A DNA stretch of 5,589 nt from positions 1-5,589 of the forward strand of contig JAAKFP010000180.1 of NCBI GenBank assembly GCA_011065005.1, given 5' to 3'. The position numbers and the translations under genes were made by a program. Origin of the DNA: Chlamydiota bacterium (lineage in GTDB: Bacteria; Chlamydiota; Chlamydiia; Chlamydiales; Waddliaceae). This document shows, piece after piece, positions 1-5,579 of the stretch. Every line of letters starts with the position of its first letter. Position 1 is the stretch's first letter. Under the pieces are notes generated by a model. It ran no database searches. It was given only the letters and a program-made list of their open reading frames with translations, and was not told where the DNA came from.

Positions 1-3
1 CAC

Positions 4-65
4 AACCGCTTACAATGGAGGGCCCCTTCACCGTATGGGAATGTGACCCTCCATTGTAAGCGGTT
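4..65. repeat. Perfect 19-bp inverted repeat (long hairpin/palindrome)
   Basis: The left arm AACCGCTTACAATGGAGGG (4-22) is the exact reverse complement of the right arm at 47-65, with a 24-base spacer. Pairing can continue outward after one mismatch (2 with 67, 1 with 68), and inside the spacer TCAC (28-31) pairs with GTGA (43-46), so transcribed RNA could form a long bulged hairpin. No T-run follows either arm, which argues against a simple intrinsic terminator. It lies upstream of the serB promoter and is not part of the serB coding region as called here. A dispersed palindromic repeat or a small non-autonomous element is the most likely explanation, but the window has only one copy, so this is inference. 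Confidence 0.85.
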
Positions 66-94
66 ATGAACCAAAATCTTGCACTTATAGATCA

Positions 95-123
95 TTTTCA
101 ACTGCGTTTTCTAGGATTATATT
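95..123 (+). promoter_or_regulatory. Candidate sigma70-type promoter for the serB-serA operon
   Basis: TTTTCA (95-100) as a -35 box and TATATT (118-123) as a -10 box are separated by 17 bases. The -10 matches the consensus at 5 of 6 positions, the -35 at 4 of 6. Transcription would start near 130, after the upstream ATG codons at 66 and 129 but before the start chosen for serB at 192. The match comes from reading only, and the region is AT-rich, so chance hits are possible. Confidence 0.4.
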
Positions 124-178
124 ATCATATGACATATTTTCTTTATGGTGAAAAAGGAAATTTGTTATTTATAGATGT

Positions 179-183
179 GAGGG
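179..183 (+). promoter_or_regulatory. Ribosome binding site that decides the serB start
   Basis: GAGGG lies 8 bases before the ATG at 192, which is good Shine-Dalgarno spacing. The in-frame ATG at 66 abuts the inverted repeat and has no such site. The ATG at 129 has only a weak AGGA 12 bases away. This supports translation starting at 192. Confidence 0.65.
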
Positions 184-191
184 ATAAAAAA

Positions 192-866
192 ATGCCTACA
201 GTAGTTTTTGACTTCGATTCGACGCTAATTTCTTGTGAGAGCCTAGAAAAGATCCTAGAGAAGAAACTGGACGACCAACCGGACAAAACAGACAAAATTC
301 GAAGAATTACCGAAGAGGGAATACGGGGAAAAATACCCTTTTCTGAATCTCTGGCTCAACGACTTAAGATTGCAGCACCCTCTCGTCAAGATGCTATCGA
401 ATTTGGTAAGGAAGCATATCGATGGCTAACGAAGGGGATTGAAGAACTCATTTTAAGTTTAAGGGCACAAGGAGTGGATATTTGGGTGGTCAGCGGTGGA
501 ATTCAAGAATCTTTAGTCCCTTTAGGAAAAAAGCTGCAGTTGCCGGAGGGGCACATTCAGGGAGTAAAACTGCTGTGGGACGAAGAAGGGAAGTTTTTGG
601 GAATCGACGATGCAGATCCTTTTAGTCGATCAAAGCTCGAGGGAGTACGAAAGTTAGCAAAAAATTGGAGCGCACCAAAGATCGTTGTTGGAGATTCCAT
701 GTCCGATTATCTCCTCTATCAGGAAGGCATTGTAGAACATTTTATCTTGTTCACCCAGCATTTTAGATGCCAGGAAGTGTTAGATAAAGGAGCTCAGGAG
801 GCGCAAAACATTTCTCAGCTAGAACAAATTATACAGGGGATACTGAAAAACCATGCCAATCGATAA
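192..866 (+). CDS. serB: Phosphoserine phosphatase (HAD superfamily, subfamily IB)
   Basis: This enzyme hydrolyses O-phospho-L-serine to serine in the cytoplasm, the last step of the phosphorylated serine pathway. From the start at 192 the protein has 224 residues, normal for a single-domain SerB. All HAD motifs are visible: DFDST at 7-11 (nucleophile Asp7, acid/base Asp9), SGG at 101-103, Lys148, and GDSMSD at 167-172 with Asp168 and Asp172 as metal ligands. Glu16 and the PFSESLAQRL stretch with Arg57 match the substrate-binding residues of human PSPH-type enzymes, which separates it from generic HAD phosphatases. The open frame extends upstream to 66, but those 42 codons carry the candidate promoter and resemble no SerB N-terminus. 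The gene overlaps serA by 14 bases, suggesting translational coupling. A phosphatase for a related small phosphate ester is possible but less likely beside serA. Confidence 0.92.
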   Translation: MPTVVFDFDSTLISCESLEKILEKKLDDQPDKTDKIRRITEEGIRGKIPFSESLAQRLKIAAPSRQDAIEFGKEAYRWLTKGIEELILSLRAQGVDIWVVSGGIQESLVPLGKKLQLPEGHIQGVKLLWDEEGKFLGIDDADPFSRSKLEGVRKLAKNWSAPKIVVGDSMSDYLLYQEGIVEHFILFTQHFRCQEVLDKGAQEAQNISQLEQIIQGILKNHANR

Positions 867-2073
867 AACAAAAATGAAAGTCCTTCTCTTGGAGGGTGTT
901 GACAAAAGTGCTGCAGAAGTATTTCAGAAAAATGGCTATACCAACATTGAAACCATCTCTTCGGCAATTAATGACGAAACTCTCATTGAAAAACTTCAAG
1001 ATACCACCCTCCTAGGGATTCGTTCTCGAACAAACCTCAACGAGGAGCTCATTTCTCAAGCTCCAAACCTCCTGGCGATAGGCTGTTACTGTATTGGAAC
1101 AAATCAGGTCGCCCTACAACAAGCAGCCCTTAAAGGGGTTCCTGTATTCAATGCCCCTCACTCCAATACCCGATCCGTTGCTGAGCTCGTCATCGGCCTA
1201 ACAATTATGCTCATGCGAAATGTATTTCCCAAAAATGCCGCCGCCCATGAAGGGAAATGGCTGAAAGACGCAAAAGCAAGCCATGAAGTAAGAGGGAAAG
1301 TGATCGGCATCGTGGGCTATGGACATATTGGGTCGCAGGTTTCCGTTCTCGCTGAATCCTTTGGAATGCAGGTGGTCTATTACGACATTTTCACAAAGTT
1401 ACCCCTCGGAAATGCAAAACCACTAGGAAGCTTAGAGGAGCTATTAAAAGTCTCCGATATCGTCACTCTTCACGTTCCCGAAGCTCGCGACACAAAGAAC
1501 ATGATGAATCAGGAACATCTAAATATGATGAAAGAGGGCTCCTGTCTTATCAATGCAAGTCGAGGATCTGTTGTGGATATCACTGCATTAAAAGAATGCA
1601 TGGACAAGGGCAAGATCAAAGCCGCCGCTCTCGATGTTTTCCCTCAAGAACCAGAAAACGCCTCGAATATTTTTGAAAGCCCCATGAGAGGAAAACCTAA
1701 TGTGATACTAACCCCTCACATCGCAGGGTCAACACTTGAAGCACAACGAAATATCGGAATCGAAGTGAGCCAGAAGTTGATCTACTACAGCGATAGAGGA
1801 AGCACAGAGGGTGCCGTGAACTTCCCTGCAATCAATCTTCCCCTCCATATAGGGATGCACAGAATTTTACATATCCACCAGAACATCCCCGGAATGTTGC
1901 AACAGATCAACAAAGCTATAGCAGATGAAAAAAGCAACGTTCAAAGTCAGTACCTTTTAACAAACCAAGAGGTCGGATATGTTGTTCTAGACATAGAAAA
2001 CAAAGTTTCTGATAATTTACGTAAGACTCTGCGAAATATAGAGGGAACAATCCGAATGAGGGTTCTGTATTAA
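853..2073 (+). CDS. serA: D-3-phosphoglycerate dehydrogenase with C-terminal ACT domain
   Basis: SerA oxidises 3-phosphoglycerate to 3-phosphohydroxypyruvate with NAD+, the committing step of serine synthesis. The 406-residue protein aligns by eye over its full length with the E. coli type (about 410 residues). It has substrate-domain motifs such as GCYCIGTNQV (77-86) and NTRSVAELVIG (105-115), a Rossmann glycine motif GYGHIG (155-160), and the catalytic trio Arg237, Glu266 and His289. The C-terminal ACT domain keeps His342, Asn344 and Asn362, the counterparts of the serine-binding residues of E. coli SerA, so feedback inhibition by serine is predicted. The start at 853 overlaps the end of serB and has AGGGGA at 835-840, 12 bases upstream, which is a long spacing. 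Met8 (position 874) is an alternative start but has no ribosome binding site. Confidence 0.97.
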   Translation: MPIDKTKMKVLLLEGVDKSAAEVFQKNGYTNIETISSAINDETLIEKLQDTTLLGIRSRTNLNEELISQAPNLLAIGCYCIGTNQVALQQAALKGVPVFNAPHSNTRSVAELVIGLTIMLMRNVFPKNAAAHEGKWLKDAKASHEVRGKVIGIVGYGHIGSQVSVLAESFGMQVVYYDIFTKLPLGNAKPLGSLEELLKVSDIVTLHVPEARDTKNMMNQEHLNMMKEGSCLINASRGSVVDITALKECMDKGKIKAAALDVFPQEPENASNIFESPMRGKPNVILTPHIAGSTLEAQRNIGIEVSQKLIYYSDRGSTEGAVNFPAINLPLHIGMHRILHIHQNIPGMLQQINKAIADEKSNVQSQYLLTNQEVGYVVLDIENKVSDNLRKTLRNIEGTIRMRVLY

Positions 2074-2080
2074 CAATAAG

Positions 2081-4000
2081 ATGCGTAAAAAAATTATCCT
2101 TTCTCTTTTCTGTCTCTCCTTTTTGTTCTATTTCCAGATAGAACGCTTACATTCGATCGAAAACAGTTCGACAGTGACATATCCTGTAGGAGAATTAGGA
2201 GAAAAATGGGTATTCCCTAGCGATCACCTTCCCGTTGGGGCAACCATTGGAAACATACATCTTGCTGCGTGGAATACACTCAACACGCGCTATATCTATC
2301 ATATCCTAACAAACCAACAAGGTTTACGAGAAAGTTTAATCGTCTCCACAAATATACCCACTGAAGAAAATAAAACCCTCACTGTCCGAGAAAACTTAAT
2401 TGTCGATCAAATCCTTGAGATGATCGACCATCCAAAACACCCAAGATCCCTCATAGCTATTCAGGAGACAGGGCTCGATTTATTTGAAGAACTAAAAAAG
2501 CGATTGCCAAAACATATGATCACCGTGACAGCCTATCCAGGTGGTCTTGGATGCGGTGATATCTTTATCTACGATTCCACAATCTTTGAATGGGTCTCTT
2601 TACGTTCAGGACTCTATCAAGCACGACCATGTAATGCTTACATGACACTCACTTTACTAGAAAAACAAACAAGCATTCTTTACCACTTTGTTCAATCTCA
2701 CGTTCCAGCAGCACTCGGTATTTCTGGGCCGGCTAGGAGAGAACTCGCTGGAGAAATCATAGGAAACTTTGATGCAAGCGCTATCACCGTTGTTATGGGA
2801 GATATGAACCGCTCACCAGATTTCTTTATTCAGGATTTAAAAGTGGCAGCAGAAGAGGAAGGTCTTGATTGCCAACCATTTGCCAACCTTTGGATTCCCT
2901 ATCCAACACACATCGACACTCACCGTAGAGCCAGCTGGATTGATAACCTCTTTCTTTATAACCCTTTTGACGAAATCCCAGTCCATATAGAAAGAGAGGC
3001 AAACCATTTTTTCTCCAACTTCCATCCCATTATGGAACTTCTGGCCTCTTTGCGATCCTACCCCTTACAAGTTACCTTCGAACTATGGTGCAAACTCAAA
3101 ATGCATAATTTTGCAGTTTTATTCGGCGCCCCCTATTCAGGGAAAACAGAACAAATGCTCTTAGCACTGCAAGATACACATGTTGAAACTTTTGATCTAA
3201 AAAATCGCTTTCTCGACCATTACTACACCACTCATAACATCGTAGACCCCGAGGAAAGATCAAAAATACGCATGCTCTATCAGTCCGAGGATTCCTTTAA
3301 AAAACTTGAACAGGAATGGCTTTCTAAACACCAAAAGTCTCTTACAAACGAGTTGCTTGCTTCACCTGCTACCATTGTCGTTTTTGATGAGTTTGATCTG
3401 ACCCATGGTTCAGAACTAAACCCCGAGAAACTTGCGACAGTGTTGACGATTGTTCAAATGGCAAAAAGGGTCAAAGAAGAAAATAAACAAGTCATTTTAC
3501 TCGTCCATAATGTTGGAATAAAATCCTCTAAACTCTGGCAGCAGCTTGCTGAAGACTTCTCCCTACACAAAGAAGACATCATTACAACGAAATATCTTTC
3601 TGAAAACGAAGAGAAATACCTACTAAAACATACACTATTAACTCCTGCAGAAGCTGAAAAATTTATGTATTGGACTCAAGGGAATCCAGCGGCATATTTG
3701 ACAGTTCTTACCTACCTGATTGATAAACAAAAGAATGAGGAAGAGAAGGAACTTTCGTGGGAAACACTCAGAAACAATGCCATCCACAATGTTAAAAAAA
3801 TCTGGAAAAAAGTAAAAACTGCTGAGAATTCAATAGCTTTTAGTGCTTTAAGCCGAATTGCACAAGAGGGAGGCGGTATCATTGAATTGAATAGTCTCCC
3901 CGACTCCGAACAGTTGATCCATACCGGTCTAGTAGGTATGAAGCAGGACAAACTTGTGATGCCCCCCTTAGTGATTGAAGTGGTCAACAGTTTTCCATGA
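2081..4000 (+). CDS. Secreted or anchored EEP-fold hydrolase fused to a P-loop ATPase
   Basis: I know no named gene for this 639-residue protein. Residues 1-25 are a Lys/Arg start plus hydrophobic core (IILSLFCLSFLFYF), a signal peptide or membrane anchor. Residues 55-320 carry the endonuclease/exonuclease/phosphatase pattern: AWNTLN with Asn65, IQE with Glu129, SHV with His207, GDMN with Asp241 and Asn243, WIDN with Asp288, and SNFHP with His315. The usual Asp before the last His is replaced by Phe314. Residues 344-640 look like a STAND/archaeal-type AAA ATPase: Walker A GAPYSGKT (349-356), Walker B VVFDEFD (433-439), LLVHN (473-477) as a possible sensor 1, and QGNPAAYL (533-540) as a lid motif. 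A tail from about 575 resembles a winged helix. It starts 7 bases after serA without a clear Shine-Dalgarno site, so coupling to serA is likely. EEP proteins include nucleases, lipid phosphatases and sphingomyelinases, and the substrate cannot be told here. Confidence 0.85.
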   Translation: MRKKIILSLFCLSFLFYFQIERLHSIENSSTVTYPVGELGEKWVFPSDHLPVGATIGNIHLAAWNTLNTRYIYHILTNQQGLRESLIVSTNIPTEENKTLTVRENLIVDQILEMIDHPKHPRSLIAIQETGLDLFEELKKRLPKHMITVTAYPGGLGCGDIFIYDSTIFEWVSLRSGLYQARPCNAYMTLTLLEKQTSILYHFVQSHVPAALGISGPARRELAGEIIGNFDASAITVVMGDMNRSPDFFIQDLKVAAEEEGLDCQPFANLWIPYPTHIDTHRRASWIDNLFLYNPFDEIPVHIEREANHFFSNFHPIMELLASLRSYPLQVTFELWCKLKMHNFAVLFGAPYSGKTEQMLLALQDTHVETFDLKNRFLDHYYTTHNIVDPEERSKIRMLYQSEDSFKKLEQEWLSKHQKSLTNELLASPATIVVFDEFDLTHGSELNPEKLATVLTIVQMAKRVKEENKQVILLVHNVGIKSSKLWQQLAEDFSLHKEDIITTKYLSENEEKYLLKHTLLTPAEAEKFMYWTQGNPAAYLTVLTYLIDKQKNEEEKELSWETLRNNAIHNVKKIWKKVKTAENSIAFSALSRIAQEGGGIIELNSLPDSEQLIHTGLVGMKQDKLVMPPLVIEVVNSFP

Positions 4001-4022
4001 AGAAAAGCCTGAAGAAAAACCT
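3999..4022 (+). repeat. 12-bp tandem duplication at the end of the EEP-ATPase gene
   Basis: GAAGAAAAGCCT (3999-4010) is followed directly by GAAGAAAAACCT (4011-4022), with one mismatch. The first copy includes the last two bases of the stop codon. It looks like a small slippage duplication, with no sign of function. Confidence 0.7.
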
Positions 4023-4050
4023 TTCCAAAAGTATGAGGAATTGCTATACA
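4022..4050 (+). promoter_or_regulatory. Candidate extended -10 promoter for the outer-membrane protein gene
   Basis: TTTCCA (4022-4027) and TATACA (4045-4050) are 17 bases apart, and TG one base before the -10 (4042-4043) makes an extended -10 element. The predicted start near 4057 leaves a leader of about 50 bases before the ATG at 4107. No terminator hairpin is visible between the preceding stop and this site, so read-through from the serine operon is also possible. A strong promoter is expected for a major envelope protein, but this call rests on consensus matching only. Confidence 0.42.
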
Positions 4051-4091
4051 TCTATTTTAATTTTAAAGCAAACTCATTAACTATTTTTTCT

Positions 4092-4098
4092 AAAGGAG
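4092..4098 (+). promoter_or_regulatory. Strong Shine-Dalgarno site fixing the porin start
   Basis: AAAGGAG is placed 8 bases before the ATG at 4107, the best ribosome binding site in the window. It fixes translation there, not at the in-frame ATG at 3975, which lies inside the preceding gene. The protein then begins directly with a canonical signal peptide. Confidence 0.85.
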
Positions 4099-4106
4099 AC
4101 AGTTAC

Positions 4107-5192
4107 ATGGAAAAATGGAGAAACAAACTTAGTCTTGCCATTTTGAGCTTTGGACTAATGGCATTAACACCAAATTTTGCAAGTGCACAATACTATGACT
4201 CTTGCTGCGAACCCTACTATAACTCTTGCTGCGATCCCTGTGAGTGGGACCCGTGCGCTTGTAGGGAATTTGAAGTTGGCGTAGATTTTCTGTACTGGAA
4301 ACCCTACGTCGATAACCTTAACTACGGTGTCATCTATGATAGAGATCGAGCAAAATTTAAGAAAATGTGCCCCGATTGGGAGCCCGGCGTCAGAGTGATG
4401 CTAGCTTCTCCCAACGCTTACTGTGGTTGGGAATTGCGTGGCTCTTGGACTTATATCGAGTCCGATGACTCCTCACAGACAAAAGCTGGAGAGGAAGAGT
4501 GGGTGACCAGTCCATTGATACATAATGCAATGATATTGGAACTGGGCGAAGAAGCAGATCTTTTCAAAAAAGTGGAAGGGTCTTGGAATGCTAGATATCA
4601 CGAATGGGATATCTTGGCTTCCTACAATATCTCTTGCAAAGAGTGTCACTTTTTCCAACCGTTTTTTGGTGTGGCGGGCATTTTCTTAGATCAAGATCTA
4701 AAGGTTGAGGCTAGCGGTACAATAAGTGACATTACATCTGAAGCCAAGGTCAAATGGGATTCTGAATATTGGGGTGTTGGACTCCGTGCAGGAACTCATT
4801 ATGAATATCATTTTTCGAATTGTATGCGGTTTTTTGCTAATGCGTACGGAACAATCCTTGCTGGAGAAGCGACAATTAAAAATGATCAATTTATTGAACA
4901 AATAAGTGGTACAGGCGAGAACATCGTGGAAAGAGGATTCAAAGATAGCGAAAATTGCCACCAGATGGTGCCTGGATATCACCTCGCCACTGGTTTTATC
5001 TATGATACTTGCTGGTGTAATTGGGATTTCTCGTTCCGACTCGGATACGAGTTCATGAATTGGCATAACATCCCCAATCATCGAGTTTTTTCCGGTGATG
5101 ATTTAAATGCTGGAATTGGGCATTCTTCATCAGAAACTACCAGAACACTTGGATTCCATGGTCTATTAGCAGGTCTCTCTGTCGGCTTCTAA
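4107..5192 (+). CDS. MOMP-like cysteine-rich outer-membrane beta-barrel protein (Lpg1974/Legionella OMP type)
   Basis: This is a predicted pore-forming outer-membrane protein of 361 residues. Residues 1-27 form a signal peptide with a basic start, a hydrophobic core and an ASA cleavage motif before Gln28. FEVGVDFLYWKP (55-66) resembles the first strand of Lpg1974-type porins. Alternating aromatic stretches follow (for example 183-194, 220-236, 305-318), and the chain ends in HGLLAGLSVGF, with the terminal Phe typical of BAM substrates. Fifteen cysteines occur, seven of them between residues 33 and 52, next to a tandem octapeptide (YYDSCCEP, YYNSCCDP). In chlamydiae the cell wall is stabilised largely by disulfide cross-linked envelope proteins, so this segment may crosslink in the same way; that role is inference. 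It has its own promoter candidate, a strong ribosome binding site and a terminator, so it is probably monocistronic. Family assignment by eye is fairly confident; solute specificity is unknown. Confidence 0.85.
   Translation: MEKWRNKLSLAILSFGLMALTPNFASAQYYDSCCEPYYNSCCDPCEWDPCACREFEVGVDFLYWKPYVDNLNYGVIYDRDRAKFKKMCPDWEPGVRVMLASPNAYCGWELRGSWTYIESDDSSQTKAGEEEWVTSPLIHNAMILELGEEADLFKKVEGSWNARYHEWDILASYNISCKECHFFQPFFGVAGIFLDQDLKVEASGTISDITSEAKVKWDSEYWGVGLRAGTHYEYHFSNCMRFFANAYGTILAGEATIKNDQFIEQISGTGENIVERGFKDSENCHQMVPGYHLATGFIYDTCWCNWDFSFRLGYEFMNWHNIPNHRVFSGDDLNAGIGHSSSETTRTLGFHGLLAGLSVGF
4191..4238 (+). repeat. 24-bp tandem repeat encoding a double-cysteine octapeptide
   Basis: Two adjacent 24-base units (4191-4214 and 4215-4238) are identical at 22 of 24 positions and encode YYDSCCEP and YYNSCCDP in the mature N-terminus of the porin. 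Both differences change an acidic/amide residue (D to N, E to D) and leave the CC pair intact. The near-identity suggests a recent in-frame duplication. Confidence 0.9.
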
Positions 5193-5222
5193 GACTAGAA
5201 AATTCAAATTCAAAAGATATTG

Positions 5223-5252
5223 AGCCGCTCAAGTTTTTTGAGCGGCTTTTTT
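5223..5252 (+). terminator. Intrinsic terminator of the porin gene
   Basis: AGCCGCTCAA (5223-5232) pairs perfectly with TTGAGCGGCT (5238-5247) around a 5-base loop, and the last stem base begins a run of six T (5247-5252). It sits 30 bases after the porin stop codon. Confidence 0.93.
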
Positions 5253-5391
5253 ATTTTACAAGAGCAATAGCCTCTGGAGGCAGGGCTAACGCATTAAAAT
5301 TCTTGTAACTATTCAGGTCACTATTTCTGGGACGACGGCCCCAGCCAAAAATGTGAAAAATCAAAGGGCCGAAGGTCCTTTTTTTGTTTTT
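5251..5391 (-). pseudogene. 46-codon open frame without ATG, possible gene remnant
   Basis: Reading the minus strand from just after a TAG at 5392-5394 to a TAA at 5251-5253 gives 46 uninterrupted codons. The product includes FHIFGWGRRPRNSDLN and ends in ALALPPEAIALVK. Its composition looks protein-like, but there is no ATG; the only likely initiator is a TTG at 5362-5364, with AAAGGA 11 bases upstream of it. The stop overlaps the T-run of the porin terminator, so the frame is convergent with the porin gene. I do not recognise a family. It could be the tail of a decayed gene, a conserved dispersed repeat with an incidental frame, or chance. Confidence 0.3.
5363..5390 (+). terminator. Second terminator-like hairpin with long T-tract
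   Basis: AAAGGGCC (5363-5370) pairs with GGTCCTTT (5374-5381), with one G-U pair and a GAA loop, followed by a T-tract interrupted by one G (5379-5390). It has the form of an intrinsic terminator on the plus strand, but no plus-strand gene ends just before it. It could be a back-up terminator for the porin, the end of a short untranslated transcript, or part of the repeat-like segment it lies in. Confidence 0.6.
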
Positions 5392-5433
5392 CTACTTCTT
5401 ACGTTACGGTGTAACTTTCAGACCCTTGCTCAA

Positions 5434-5577
5434 TAACCGCGAAGATTTTTTTTTATTAATTAGTAGCGTTTGGTCTGAATGAATCGTTTGATACCATCTT
5501 TGACCAGCTTCTCCTTGTTCTACATCAATAGAATAATCTTCGCATATTCTTCGCTTCCTTCGCGATCTTCGCGGTTA
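5434..5577. repeat. 144-bp segment bounded by perfect 13-bp inverted repeats
   Basis: TAACCGCGAAGAT (5434-5446) and its exact reverse complement ATCTTCGCGGTTA (5565-5577) bound a 144-bp segment. The right part (5539-5572) also has four TTCGC units spaced 11, 9 and 9 bases apart. The outline is that of a small non-autonomous mobile element. No target-site duplication is visible directly outside the arms (CAA at 5431-5433, ACA at 5578-5580), so mobility is unproven. Confidence 0.55.
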
Positions 5578-5579
5578 AC
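5460..5579 (-). pseudogene. Decayed GxxExxY-family (PDDEXK_3) gene remnant
   Basis: On the minus strand, 5519 down to the TAA at 5460-5462 encodes NKEKLVKDGIKRFIQTKRY. KLVKDGIKRFI closely resembles the usual C-terminus of GxxExxY proteins (LLKDGI[KR]R followed by hydrophobic residues). The same frame continues upstream as NREDREGSEEYAKIILLM but is cut by a TAG at 5520-5522, and the roughly 100 residues of the family core, including the nuclease-like motifs, are absent. The picture is a gene that lost its middle by deletion, leaving leader and tail. The frame is still open where the window ends, so a little more of the leader may lie outside. Family assignment rests on a short motif and is tentative. 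Confidence 0.45.

Noticed and set aside
4..65. Intrinsic terminator of an upstream gene
   Set aside because: The stem is long but no T-tract follows on either strand and the spacer is 24 bases, so the repeat reading is preferred.
66..191. N-terminal extension of the phosphoserine phosphatase from the ATG at 66
   Set aside because: It adds 42 residues not expected in SerB, begins against the inverted repeat, contains the best promoter candidate, and lacks a Shine-Dalgarno site, whereas the ATG at 192 has GAGGG at good spacing.
2837..3025. 62-codon minus-strand open frame inside the EEP domain
   Set aside because: It lies opposite conserved EEP motifs (WIDN, SNFHP region) and shows no independent coding signal.
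3712..3987. 91-codon minus-strand open frame inside the ATPase domain
   Set aside because: It is antisense to the P-loop ATPase coding region; its Ser/Phe-rich product is what the complement of Lys/Glu-rich codons gives.
3975..4106. Upstream start for the porin frame at 3975
   Set aside because: It overlaps the end of the preceding gene, would put 44 polar residues before a canonical signal peptide, and ignores the strong AAAGGAG before 4107.
4473..4658. 61-codon minus-strand open frame inside the porin
   Set aside because: It is a short antisense frame with no start signals and no family resemblance.
4698..5081. 127-codon minus-strand open frame inside the porin gene
   Set aside because: It is fully antisense to a well-supported gene, has no recognisable motif and no supporting ribosome binding site.
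5539..5572. CRISPR array
   Set aside because: Units are only 5 bases with about 4-6 base gaps, far too short for CRISPR repeats and spacers, and no cas gene is present.
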